From positions 1 through 9,946 of the forward strand of contig JAGAYQ010000470.1 in NCBI GenBank assembly GCA_017940445.1: a stretch of DNA of 9,946 nt, given 5' to 3'. The notes under the pieces are model-generated. The model searched no databases. It worked only from the letters and a program-made list of their open reading frames with translations, and was not told the origin of the DNA. A program made the position numbers and the translations under genes. The stretch's first letter is position 1; each line of letters starts with the position of its first letter. Positions 1-6,805 of the stretch are shown in pieces. Source of the DNA: Pyramidobacter sp. (GTDB lineage: Bacteria; Synergistota; Synergistia; Synergistales; Dethiosulfovibrionaceae).

Positions 1-21
1 CTTGCGCCCGAAATTGAACAC

Positions 22-1044
22 TTACTTGTAATTCTCGAACGTGAGCGTGTTGTTGATGCCCCAGACCCGGACGACCGAGCCGATGAAAATCAGAGCGTAG
101 ATGTAGAGGATGAACACGACCACGAACGTCAGAAACGCGAGCAGTAGCGCCGTCGGAATCGGACCGGGGCCTTTGACGCTGCTGCGTCCGCCTGCTTTGC
201 CGGAGACGGTGACGAAACTCTTTTTGCTGAGCCAGTGATACTGAAGTCCATAGACGATCAGCGCGGGCACGAGGAGCATGAAAGAAAGCGCGGCGCCGCC
301 CTTGAGGTCGTACATGCCTGTGATTTGCAGATACGCCTGTGTGGGGAGCACGGGGAAGCTGTGTCCCGCCAGAACCAGCGGCGTGGCAAAATCGGCGAGC
401 GAACAGGCGAAGACCAGCAGGAACGCGTTGGCCAGTCCGGGGGCTGCCAGCGGCAGCGTGACCGTGCGGAACACCCGCAGCGGAGAAGCGCCCATCGAAT
501 AGGCGGCGTCTTCGAGGTTGGAGTCGATGCGGCTGAGGATCGTCTTCAGCGTCATGAACGCGACGGGGTAGAACGTAAGCGTTTCCGAGAGGAACGTTCC
601 CCAGAAACCGTAAAAATTGAAGTCCTGAAGACCGAAAAGCTTGATGAGGATACCATTCGGACCGAGCGAAAGTGTCAGCGCGATACTGCTCGTAAACGGG
701 GGAGAAATGAGCGGCAGCATCGATACTGCTGACAAAGCCATGCTGAACCATGTCGGGAGCGACAGACGCGTGACCGCATAGGCAAACGAAAAGCCCAGAA
801 GCGTGCCTGAAACGGCGACTGCTCCGCCAAGAAGAAGACTGTTCCAAAGCGCCATCCGGTCGTACCAGTTGGTAATGACCGGCGCGAAATTTGCAAGAGA
901 AAACTTTCCCTCGACCCAGAAAGCAAGCCAGAGCAAGCGGAACGCGGGATAGAGCACGAAGATGCCGAGCGCGATCCAGAGCGCGGCAACGACGGCGCGC
1001 GTAAGCGGGTCAAGGCGAGGGCGCTGCGAAAGAGAATTAACCAC
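22..1044 (-). CDS. ABC transporter permease, Fe(III)/phosphonate type; first module only, cut by an in-frame TAA
   Basis: This is an inner-membrane permease of a binding-protein-dependent importer (family of FbpB/AfuB and PhnV-like permeases). Numbering from the GTG at 1053, hydrophobic segments lie near residues 20-44, 71-95, 103-135, 152-172, 206-232 and 254-274. The cytoplasmic EAA loop that docks on the ATPase is at 181-207 (EDAAYSMGASPLRVF). A seventh segment at about 300-328 should open a second module. Intact members of the fused family are usually over 500 residues, but this frame stops at TAA (24-22), and codons 1-21 continue in frame as VFNFGRK, which looks like the natural continuation. 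The gene is therefore a nonsense-interrupted fused permease, a natural split, or a sequence error. Start choice: the AGGTG at 1055-1051 is 6 nt from the GTG at 1044, whereas the GTG at 1053 lies inside that site. No ATPase gene is in the window; it may lie beyond the left edge. Confidence 0.85.
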   Translation of the reverse strand: MVNSLSQRPRLDPLTRAVVAALWIALGIFVLYPAFRLLWLAFWVEGKFSLANFAPVITNWYDRMALWNSLLLGGAVAVSGTLLGFSFAYAVTRLSLPTWFSMALSAVSMLPLISPPFTSSIALTLSLGPNGILIKLFGLQDFNFYGFWGTFLSETLTFYPVAFMTLKTILSRIDSNLEDAAYSMGASPLRVFRTVTLPLAAPGLANAFLLVFACSLADFATPLVLAGHSFPVLPTQAYLQITGMYDLKGGAALSFMLLVPALIVYGLQYHWLSKKSFVTVSGKAGGRSSVKGPGPIPTALLLAFLTFVVVFILYIYALIFIGSVVRVWGINNTLTFENYK

Positions 1045-1107
1045 AGTGTTCACCTGCTTTTGTCCAAAGTAGGGCAGGCTGGGCCTGCGAGACCGAAAAC
1101 ACCTGCC

Positions 1108-1137
1108 AAAAAAGGGGCTCCCAGCGGAAGCCCCTTT
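1108..1137 (-). terminator. Intercistronic terminator-like hairpin between binding protein and permease genes
   Basis: On the minus strand AAAGGGGCT and AGCCCCTTT pair across a 9-nt loop and are followed by six T residues (1113-1108). The hairpin sits between the binding-protein stop at 1156 and the permease start. It looks like a rho-independent terminator. Because the permease belongs to the same transporter and I see no strong promoter of its own, partial read-through is the likely arrangement, giving more binding protein than permease. Confidence 0.75.
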
Positions 1138-1155
1138 CTGTTACACGCGGAAAAA

Positions 1156-2145
1156 CTATTTGATGACTTCGTTGATCCAGCGCTCAACGAAATGGGCGCG
1201 ATTGGCGCCCTTCCAGGCGACATCGGTCTCGACCAGATTGATGTTGGCAAGGTTCAGCAGCGGAGTCTCAGTTTTGACGTCGGTGCGGGTGGGCACGTAG
1301 TTGATGTGGTTGTCAACGAGGAACTCAGCGAAGCGCTTGCTGGTCAGCCAGTCGATGAAGATCTTCGCGGCCTCCAGGTTCTTGGCGCCCTTGATGATGC
1401 CGTCAGCCTCGATGCCGAACGAAACGCCGTCCTTGGGATAGGTGATCACGACAGGATAGCCCTGCTGCTGGATGTCAAGCGCATCAACGATGTAGAAAAT
1501 TCCGGAAGCGCACTGGCCGGTGGCAATCGGCATAGCTCCGCCGGCGCCGCTCTTCGTGTACATCTGGATGTTGGCGTGCAGGCCCTTCTGATATTTGAAA
1601 GCTTCGTCCTCGCCCATGATCTTGACGAGCGAGAAAATACGCTCCGTCGCCGTGCCGGAGGTACGGGTGTCGGCCATCTGAAGGCCGTTCTTGTAGCGGG
1701 GATCGAGCAGATCTGCCCATGCCTCGGGAGCTTTCATGCCGTTCTTCTTGAGGAAGTTCTCATTGGTCATGAAGCAGAGCGGGATAATGCCCAAGCCTGT
1801 CCAGTAGCCGTCGGGGCTGCGGAACTTTGCGGGGACCATCTCGACATCTTTGGGAACGTACTTCTCGAAGATGCCTTCCTTGACGCCGGCCTCATACGTA
1901 TCAGCCGGGCCGCCGATGAGCACGTCGACCTGAGGGTTGGCCTTTTCCGCGACAAGACGGGAAAGAGCCTCGCCGGCAGAGAAACGCATGAAATTGACCT
2001 TGATGCCCGTGTCCTCAGTGAACGCCTGCGTCACCTTGGAGACGTACTTCTCGGGCATGATGGAGTAGGCGTTGATCTCCATCGCCGCAAACGCGGGCGC
2101 TGCCATCAGAGCAAACGCGCAGACCAGAGCGGAAAACTTTTTCAT
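1156..2145 (-). CDS. Periplasmic substrate-binding protein of an Fe(III)/phosphonate-type ABC importer
   Basis: This is a secreted solute-binding protein (329 aa, usual family length) that captures a ligand outside the inner membrane and hands it to the permease encoded next to it. A signal peptide spans residues 1 to about 20: MKK, a hydrophobic core, then APAFA before the likely cleavage site. The mature chain begins EINAYSIMPE, followed by the typical two-lobe pattern of family-1 binding proteins (COG1840-like): FMRFSAGEALSRL near 52-64, VDVLIGGPADTYE at 73-85, DTRTSGTA at 159-166 and a C-terminal helix region AAKIFIDWL at 259-267. The adjacent-tyrosine pair that binds iron in FbpA is not evident; the corresponding stretch reads GIFYIVDAL (215-223). 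The ligand may therefore not be free ferric iron. Start choice: ATG at 2145 gives the signal peptide and has AAAGGGTG upstream; a GTG four codons earlier lies within that site. Transcribed from the promoter at 2201-2228. Confidence 0.92.
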   Translation of the reverse strand: MKKFSALVCAFALMAAPAFAAMEINAYSIMPEKYVSKVTQAFTEDTGIKVNFMRFSAGEALSRLVAEKANPQVDVLIGGPADTYEAGVKEGIFEKYVPKDVEMVPAKFRSPDGYWTGLGIIPLCFMTNENFLKKNGMKAPEAWADLLDPRYKNGLQMADTRTSGTATERIFSLVKIMGEDEAFKYQKGLHANIQMYTKSGAGGAMPIATGQCASGIFYIVDALDIQQQGYPVVITYPKDGVSFGIEADGIIKGAKNLEAAKIFIDWLTSKRFAEFLVDNHINYVPTRTDVKTETPLLNLANINLVETDVAWKGANRAHFVERWINEVIK

Positions 2146-2181
2146 TGCACAAAACACCCTTTCTTAATGAGATAAGATAAA

Positions 2182-2189
2182 AAGCGCTT
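2182..2189. promoter_or_regulatory. AAGCGCTT palindrome near the transcription start of the importer operon
   Basis: This perfect 8-bp palindrome lies 11 bp downstream of the -10 box of the importer promoter, so within the first transcribed bases. The position suits a repressor operator, but it is short enough to arise by chance and no protein is known to bind here. Confidence 0.25.
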
Positions 2190-2200
2190 GGTACATAAAA

Positions 2201-2228
2201 ATTATAGCTTATTTCTGCAATAATTCAA
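2201..2228 (-). promoter_or_regulatory. Sigma-70-type promoter of the importer operon
   Basis: On the minus strand the -35 box is TTGAAT (2228-2223), the spacer is 16 bp, and the -10 box is an exact TATAAT (2206-2201). The predicted start is near 2194, about 50 nt ahead of the binding-protein ATG. It lies in AT-rich DNA just after the gdhA terminator, as expected for an independent operon. Confidence 0.7.
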
Positions 2229-2263
2229 AGCGCAGAAGTCAGATCGAAATACGACACTTGAAA

Positions 2264-2309
2264 AGGACGAAGCCGCCTCGCATGATGCAGAGACGGCTTC
2301 GCTTTTTTC
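2264..2309 (-). terminator. gdhA terminator, nearly symmetric
   Basis: CGAAGCCG (2268-2275) pairs with CGGCTTCG (2294-2301), and after one mismatch the stem continues with CTC/GAG. It is flanked by a T6 tract on the plus strand and by TCCTTTTC on the minus strand. It stands downstream of gdhA on the minus strand and so most likely ends that transcript. No plus-strand gene ends here, so the plus-strand T tract may act only on antisense transcripts. Confidence 0.8.
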
Positions 2310-2345
2310 ATTCAGTTAACAGCGAGCCGTAAACGTGACAGCTCT

Positions 2346-2362
2346 CTGCGAATGATTCGCAG
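2346..2362. repeat. 17-bp palindrome just after gdhA
   Basis: CTGCGAAT and ATTCGCAG flank a single central G, 9 bp beyond the gdhA stop codon. In RNA it could form a short hairpin. With no following T tract it is not a terminator by itself and may instead protect the mRNA 3' end ahead of the real terminator at 2264-2309. Confidence 0.5.
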
Positions 2363-2371
2363 GAACAGATC

Positions 2372-3646
2372 CTAGAGATAGACTCCGCGCATCTCGGTCG
2401 CGTCAGCGACGCGCTTGATAGCCGCAAGGAACGCGGCGCGGCGCATCTTGACATTGTGCTCCTTGGAGAAATCCCAGACGCGGTGGAAGTTGTCCTTCAT
2501 GATGCGAAGCAGGCGCTCATTGTATTCCTCTTCAGTCCAGAAGAAGCCGCCGAGGTCCTGGCACCACTCGAAGTAAGAACCGACGACACCGCCCGAATTG
2601 GCGAGGAAATCGGGAACAACGAGAATGCCCTTCTGATCAAGGATAGCATCAGCTTCAGGCGTCGTAGGACCATTCGCACCTTCGACCACGTATTTTGCCT
2701 TGACGCGGCCGGCGTTGTCAGCGGTGAGCGAGCCTTCCATGGCGCAGGGCAGGAAGATGTCGCAGTCGCAGGACTGGATCTCGTCGATCATCTTCACGCC
2801 GGGCTCCTTCTCAAGACCAGTCAGCAGACGCTTGGGGCTGGTACCGGTGAGCTCGAAGCACTTGGCGACGTTGATGCCGTCGGCGCAGTAGTACACGCCG
2901 GTAATGTCGCTGACGGCGACGATCTTCGCGCCGGCGTCGGCGAGAGTCTTGGCCGTGAACGAGCCGACGTTGCCGAAGCCCTGGATAGCGCACTTCATGC
3001 CCTTGACATCCTTGCCGAGAACCTTCATCAGCTCGATCGCACAGGTGGCGACGCCAAGGCCGGTCGCAGCGTTGCGGCCCTTGGAGCCCCAGAGCGGGAT
3101 GGGCTTGCCGGTGAAGATCGCGGGCTCAAGACGGCCGCGCATACGGCTGATCGTGTCCATGAACCAGGTCATGATCTGGCCGTTGGTGTTCATGTCGGGA
3201 GCAGGAACGTCTGTCCAGGCGCCGACGACGGGCTCGATGCGGGCCGCGTAGGTACGGCTCAGACGCTCAAGTTCTTTCTTTGAAAGGGTGGTAGGATCGA
3301 CGCAGACGCCGCCCTTGCCGCCGCCGTAGGGAATACCGGCCAGCGAGCACTTCCAGGTCATCATAAAGGCAAGTGCTTCGCACTCGTCAAGGCACACGTC
3401 CTGATGGAAGCGGACGCCGCCCTTGGAAGGACCGACGGCGCTGTTGTGGGCGACACGGTAGCCCTCGAAGACCTTGATCGAACCGTCGTCCATCTCCACG
3501 GGGATGGAGACGCAGGTCTTGCGCTCGGAATGAGCGAGCATATCCGTGATGCCGTCGGGGAGTTTCAGTTCCTCAGCTGCACCATAGAAGTTCTCCAGTG
3601 CCGTGCGAAGAAGCACGTTGTCAGATTTGCGTTTAACTAAAGCCAT
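2372..3646 (-). CDS. gdhA: Glutamate dehydrogenase (hexameric, small-subunit type)
   Basis: The enzyme interconverts glutamate and 2-oxoglutarate plus ammonium with NAD(P) in the cytoplasm. In amino-acid-fermenting anaerobes it usually runs in the catabolic direction. The 424-residue length is typical. Visible motifs are GPSKGGVRFH at 72-81, TWKCSLAGIPYGGGKGG at 97-113 (lysines 99 and 111 for substrate binding and catalysis), PAPDMNT at 149-155, the dinucleotide-binding GFGNVGS at 223-229 with the acidic AVSD at 244-247, and EGANGPTTPEA at 322-332. The aspartate is compatible with NAD but does not prove cofactor choice. The ATG at 3646 is set by a full AGGAGGTG Shine-Dalgarno (3662-3655) 8 nt upstream; a GTG three codons earlier lies within that site. 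It has its own terminator and divergent neighbours, so it appears monocistronic. The very strong ribosome binding site suggests high expression. Confidence 0.97.
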   Translation of the reverse strand: MALVKRKSDNVLLRTALENFYGAAEELKLPDGITDMLAHSERKTCVSIPVEMDDGSIKVFEGYRVAHNSAVGPSKGGVRFHQDVCLDECEALAFMMTWKCSLAGIPYGGGKGGVCVDPTTLSKKELERLSRTYAARIEPVVGAWTDVPAPDMNTNGQIMTWFMDTISRMRGRLEPAIFTGKPIPLWGSKGRNAATGLGVATCAIELMKVLGKDVKGMKCAIQGFGNVGSFTAKTLADAGAKIVAVSDITGVYYCADGINVAKCFELTGTSPKRLLTGLEKEPGVKMIDEIQSCDCDIFLPCAMEGSLTADNAGRVKAKYVVEGANGPTTPEADAILDQKGILVVPDFLANSGGVVGSYFEWCQDLGGFFWTEEEYNERLLRIMKDNFHRVWDFSKEHNVKMRRAAFLAAIKRVADATEMRGVYL

Positions 3647-3654
3647 AGCAAACA

Positions 3655-3662
3655 CACCTCCT
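3655..3662 (-). promoter_or_regulatory. Full-consensus ribosome binding site of gdhA
   Basis: AGGAGGTG on the minus strand, 8 nt from the ATG at 3646. It fixes the start codon, because the upstream in-frame GTG at 3655 overlaps the site itself. Confidence 0.85.
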
Positions 3663-3670
3663 GAAATTTA

Positions 3671-3686
3671 GCGATCGAATGATCGC
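3671..3686. repeat. Inverted repeat in the gdhA 5' leader
   Basis: GCGATC and GATCGC flank the 4-bp GAAT, 8 bp upstream of the gdhA ribosome binding site. It could be an operator or a small leader hairpin limiting access to the ribosome binding site. No terminator features accompany it. Confidence 0.4.
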
Positions 3687-3951
3687 CCTTTGCAAAACAC
3701 GCCACGCACTTAACGTAGTTTTATTTTAACACGCTTTCTGCTCAAGTCCAGAGGATTTTGGTGTATACATGACCTTAAAAGCAGTCTGATAAGGCATCGT
3801 TACAGCATTTGCTCAAATTTACTGATTTCTACTGAAAAATAACTATATATTGGCCGAAGTTTTGCTTGGTAAGAATACATATCTCCATACTATTTATTAA
3901 ATTTGAATTTTTGTGCCGCTCGCCAAGTCGGTGCTGTTGATGTACAATTAC

Positions 3952-3982
3952 CCTGTTTGAAAGTGATGATTTCTGAAACAGG
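3952..3982. repeat. Interrupted inverted repeat upstream of recQ
   Basis: CCTGTTT (3952-3958) pairs with AAACAGG (3976-3982), and the stem continues with GAAA (3959-3962) against TTTC (3970-3973) after a 2-nt bulge, leaving a 7-nt loop. It ends 39 bp before the recQ ATG. It could be an operator or a leader hairpin. It does not match the CTGT-N8-ACAG LexA spacing. Confidence 0.45.
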
Positions 3983-3989
3983 AAAATAT

Positions 3990-4004
3990 TGCATGAGTCA
4001 TGCA
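3990..4004. repeat. 15-bp perfect palindrome in the recQ leader
   Basis: TGCATGA and TCATGCA flank a central G, ending 17 bp before the recQ ATG and just ahead of its ribosome binding site. Two-fold symmetry of this length is typical of a dimeric repressor site, but no binding protein can be named from sequence. Confidence 0.45.
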
Positions 4005-4021
4005 GGGGACAGAGGACTGCG

Positions 4022-5863
4022 ATGGAAACAAAAACTGACATTTTAAAGCGTTATTTCGGCTATTCATCGTTCCGCAGCGGGCAGGAACAAACGATCGACG
4101 CACTCCTGGACGGCCGAGATACCCTGGCTGTCATGCCTACGGGAGCCGGCAAGTCGCTGTGCTATCAAATACCGGCCCTGCTTGGCAGCGGAGTGACACT
4201 GGTCATTTCTCCCCTGGTCTCGCTGATGAAAGATCAGGTGATGAATCTCGTGCAAAGCGGTGTCAAGGCCGCTTACATCAACAGCTCGCTGACTTCTGAA
4301 CAGATCGCTGTCGTGATCCGCAGAGCGTCGGCGGGGCAGTACCGGATCATCTACATTGCTCCGGAACGGCTGGTCAGTCCATCATTTCAGCGTTTTGCTG
4401 CAAATGCCATCATTGATTATGTCGCTATCGACGAAGCGCACTGCGTATCGAAATGGGGACAGGATTTTCGTCCGGCCTACCTCGATATCGCCCCCTTTAT
4501 CGCTTCGCTGCCTAAGCGGCCGGTCGTCGGTGCGTTTACGGCAACGGCGGCGAAAATCGTACGCGAGGACATGACCGAACTTCTCGGGCTGAACGATCCT
4601 TTTACCATTGTGACCGGATTTGACAGAAAAAATCTCTTCTACGAAGTTCGTCATCCTTCTGACCGGTCCGCTGAAACGCTTCGGATCGTCCGCGAGTTTG
4701 CGGGCAAGAGCGGGATCATCTATTGCGCAACGCGCAAGGGCGTCGAGGAAGTCGAGCAGATGCTCAGCGATCATAGCGTCCCTGCCGTACGGTATCACGC
4801 AGGTCTGGACGAAAGCGAGCGCTCGCGGAACCAGGACGATTTCGTCAGTGACCGGAAGCCGGTCATGGTTGCGACCAACGCATTCGGCATGGGGATCGAC
4901 AAGTCAAACGTGTCGTACGTGGTCCACTACAACATGCCCGGCGACATGGAAAGCTACTATCAGGAAGCCGGCAGAGCCGGACGCGACGGCACTCCGGCCC
5001 GCTGCATCCTCCTGTACGGCGCGCAGGACATGCGGACACAGCTGTTTTTCATAGAGCATCTTGGCGAGGAATCGGCGAACGATGAGGACACGATCGCTCA
5101 GCTCCAGGAGCTGGCGCGGAGCCGCCTGAAACAGATGTATGAATACTGCTTTACGACCGGCTGTCTGCGGGCGTTTATCCTGAACTATTTCGGCGAAGCA
5201 GCGCCGGATCACTGCGGTTACTGCGGCAACTGCACACGAGTGATGGAGCAGGTCGATATGACGATCGACGCTCAGAAGATCCTTTCCTGTGTGAAGCGCG
5301 CTAAAGAAGCCTGGGGCATGAAGGTGATCATCGACACCCTTCGCGGAAGCAAAGCCGCCAAGCTGCGCGAAAACGGGCTGGATCGGCTTACGACCTACGG
5401 CATCATGAAGGACGTCCCCGAGCAGCGTCTGCGTGATATGATCCGTTTCCTGATACAGGAAGGCTATCTCGCTTCAAGCGGCTTTGAGTATCCGAAACTG
5501 ATCCTGGGCCCCAAAGCCTGGAGTGTCCTTCGCGACCGAATTCCGCTGACGGCGGCTCTGCCTCAGATCGAAACGAGACAGGTGCGCAAAGAACAGAGCC
5601 GCAAAAGACAGGACCAGCTTGCAGGCACGAGCCGTTCCGGACTGTACGACCGGCTTAAGGAACTGCGCTTTCAGATCGCTCAGGAAAAGGGCGTTCCGGC
5701 CTTTATGGTGTTTACCAATGCGACGCTGGCCGACATGAGCGTTAAAATGCCGCGAACAGACAGCGAATTTCTTGAAGTGTCCGGCGTCGGCGAGCGAAAA
5801 GCCGAAGAATACGGCGAGCGCTTTCTCGAAGCGATCAAAACGTGGATCAGGGATAATTCATAG
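4022..5863 (+). CDS. recQ: ATP-dependent DNA helicase RecQ
   Basis: This is a 3'-5' DNA helicase of superfamily 2, acting in recombination and fork repair, 613 aa, the usual full length. Helicase motifs are in order: motif 0 region FGYSSFRSGQEQ at 12-23, Walker A MPTGAGKS at 38-45, SPLVSLMKDQV at 63-73, DEAH at 137-140 with the following aromatic-rich WGQDFRPAY loop, TATA at 173-176, and motifs V-VI VATNAFGMGIDK...QEAGRAGRDG at 283-323. The RQC zinc site has cysteines 381, 398, 401 and 404, matching E. coli RecQ with an offset of one. A winged-helix region follows at about 410-510. A C-terminal HRDC domain lies at about 540-610 (FLEVSGVGERKAEEYG). The ATG at 4022 is 6 nt after GAGG; an upstream TTG at 3989 would add 11 residues not typical of the family. 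The TAG stop forms the outer end of the shared terminator. Confidence 0.97.
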   Translation: METKTDILKRYFGYSSFRSGQEQTIDALLDGRDTLAVMPTGAGKSLCYQIPALLGSGVTLVISPLVSLMKDQVMNLVQSGVKAAYINSSLTSEQIAVVIRRASAGQYRIIYIAPERLVSPSFQRFAANAIIDYVAIDEAHCVSKWGQDFRPAYLDIAPFIASLPKRPVVGAFTATAAKIVREDMTELLGLNDPFTIVTGFDRKNLFYEVRHPSDRSAETLRIVREFAGKSGIIYCATRKGVEEVEQMLSDHSVPAVRYHAGLDESERSRNQDDFVSDRKPVMVATNAFGMGIDKSNVSYVVHYNMPGDMESYYQEAGRAGRDGTPARCILLYGAQDMRTQLFFIEHLGEESANDEDTIAQLQELARSRLKQMYEYCFTTGCLRAFILNYFGEAAPDHCGYCGNCTRVMEQVDMTIDAQKILSCVKRAKEAWGMKVIIDTLRGSKAAKLRENGLDRLTTYGIMKDVPEQRLRDMIRFLIQEGYLASSGFEYPKLILGPKAWSVLRDRIPLTAALPQIETRQVRKEQSRKRQDQLAGTSRSGLYDRLKELRFQIAQEKGVPAFMVFTNATLADMSVKMPRTDSEFLEVSGVGERKAEEYGERFLEAIKTWIRDNS

Positions 5864-5921
5864 CAAAAAGCCGCATGGCGATGTCAGTTTGATACTGACA
5901 ATGCCATGCGGCTTTTTGCTA
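5861..5921. terminator. Bidirectional terminator shared by recQ and rsmA, with both stop codons in its stem
   Basis: TAGCAAAAAGCCGCATGGC (5861-5879) is the exact reverse complement of 5903-5921. Inside it, after a 2-nt mismatch, TGTCAG pairs with CTGACA around a 7-nt loop. Each strand carries a T5 tract in the 3' arm of the stem, so it can terminate both convergent transcripts. The first three bases are the recQ TAG, and the last three, read on the minus strand, are the rsmA TAG. Confidence 0.93.
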
Positions 5922-6743
5922 TTGGTTATCGGGCTGGGCGGCAGGGAAGAGCCGGGCATAAAGCTCATGCCATTGCGCTGCGGTGAGTTCTTCGGCTCTG
6001 ATCTGTGACGAGATGCCGATTTCCGTAAAAAGTTGTTCCAGATCGGCTCTGTCGTACCCCAGAGAGAGAAGATTGGTTGAGAGTTTTTTTCGTCTATGGG
6101 AGAACGACGCTGCAAGCAGCGCGCGCCACTGCTGTGCGCAAGCAAGAGTCCGCTTCTGCTCGATGGCGAGTGAGATCACTTCTGACCAGACTTTGGGCGG
6201 CGGCGAAAAGGAGCCGGGGGAAACTTTCATTACCGTTTTCAGCGTTCCCATCTGTTCAATGGTGACGCCCAGCGGGTACCTCTGCCTGGTGCGCGGCTGA
6301 GCTCTCAGCCTTTCGGCCGCTTCTTTCTGGACCAGCAGCACAAGGAGTTCCAGCGAACGCGGCGCGAGTTCGATCAGCAGTTTCCAGATAAGGTCGGTCG
6401 TGATATTGTAGGGGATGTTTGCCAGGACTTTATTGGGAAGCGGCTCCAGTGCGTTCAGGTCCTGAACGAGAACATCGCCCCAGACGATGCGAAGCCTGCC
6501 GTTGCTGCTGTTTTCCAGTTCGGTGAGCCATGGTTCAAGACGACGGTCGATCTCTATGGCGTGGATGAACTGGCAAGGTGAATCGAGCAGCAGCCGTGTC
6601 AGCGCGCCCTGCCCGGGGCCGATCTCCAGCACGACGTCCGACTCGCAGAGTTCTCCTGCGGCAAGGCTCCTGCGAGGGACTTCCGGGTTGATCAGAAAGT
6701 TTTGCCCCAGACTTTTTTTGTGCGAGAACTGCGGATGCTTCAT
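5919..6743 (-). CDS. rsmA: 16S rRNA dimethyladenosine transferase RsmA (KsgA)
   Basis: It dimethylates the two adjacent adenines in the 3'-terminal helix of 16S rRNA using S-adenosylmethionine, a late step of small-subunit assembly; loss of the enzyme is known to give kasugamycin resistance. Length 274 aa is normal. The signature KKSLGQNFLI is at 9-18, the SAM-binding motif VLEIGPGQGALT at 38-49, acidic E64 in AIEIDR, the GDV loop at 89-91, the target-adenine motif NIPYNI at 109-114, VQKEAAERL at 138-146 and SPGSFSPPPKVWS at 175-187. A C-terminal helical domain includes FSHRRKKLSTNL at 214-225. The ATG at 6743 follows TGAGG by 7 nt. Only 26 bp separate it from the terminator of the upstream tRNA-Pro gene, so its transcription probably depends on read-through from the tRNA promoter or on a promoter inside the tRNA gene. 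Confidence 0.96.
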   Translation of the reverse strand: MKHPQFSHKKSLGQNFLINPEVPRRSLAAGELCESDVVLEIGPGQGALTRLLLDSPCQFIHAIEIDRRLEPWLTELENSSNGRLRIVWGDVLVQDLNALEPLPNKVLANIPYNITTDLIWKLLIELAPRSLELLVLLVQKEAAERLRAQPRTRQRYPLGVTIEQMGTLKTVMKVSPGSFSPPPKVWSEVISLAIEQKRTLACAQQWRALLAASFSHRRKKLSTNLLSLGYDRADLEQLFTEIGISSQIRAEELTAAQWHELYARLFPAAQPDNQ

Positions 6744-6769
6744 AGAAAAACCTCAGCGGTCGAGATAAC

Positions 6770-6797
6770 AAAAAAGCGGATGCACATGCATCCGCTT
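6770..6797 (-). terminator. Terminator of the tRNA-Pro gene
   Basis: AAGCGGATGCA and TGCATCCGCTT (6774-6797) are perfect reverse complements around a 2-bp centre. On the minus strand six T residues follow (6775-6770). It begins 9 bp after the tRNA 3' end and precedes rsmA on the same strand. Confidence 0.9.
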
Positions 6798-6805
6798 GAG
6801 TGAAC

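Larger units (their letters stand above)
3656..4021. other. AT-rich intergenic region between gdhA and recQ
   Basis: These 366 bp separate two divergently transcribed genes and must hold both promoters. For gdhA (minus) a TAAAAT at 3728-3723 is the best -10 candidate, but no good -35 box stands at the right distance. For recQ (plus) a TACAAT at 3943-3948 is the best -10 candidate, again without a convincing -35 box. The stretch 3830-3910 is markedly AT-rich. Apart from the inverted repeats listed separately I see no gene or RNA. A 70-codon minus-strand frame here has no ribosome binding site and an implausible composition. Confidence 0.6.

Noticed and set aside
1060..2175. A 371-codon plus-strand frame opposite the substrate-binding protein gene
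   Set aside because: It is the antisense shadow of a gene with a clear signal peptide, ribosome binding site and family motifs; its translation has no recognisable domain.
2456..3283. A 275-codon plus-strand frame opposite gdhA
   Set aside because: Antisense shadow created by the GC-rich codon pattern of gdhA; no ribosome binding site or family motif.
3952..3982. LexA/SOS box ahead of recQ
   Set aside because: CTGT and ACAG are present but 20 bp apart rather than 8, and the Gram-positive box is also not matched.
3829..4041. A 70-codon minus-strand frame in the gdhA-recQ gap, overlapping the recQ start
   Set aside because: No ribosome binding site, lies in AT-rich DNA, overlaps the recQ leader and shows no protein-like pattern.
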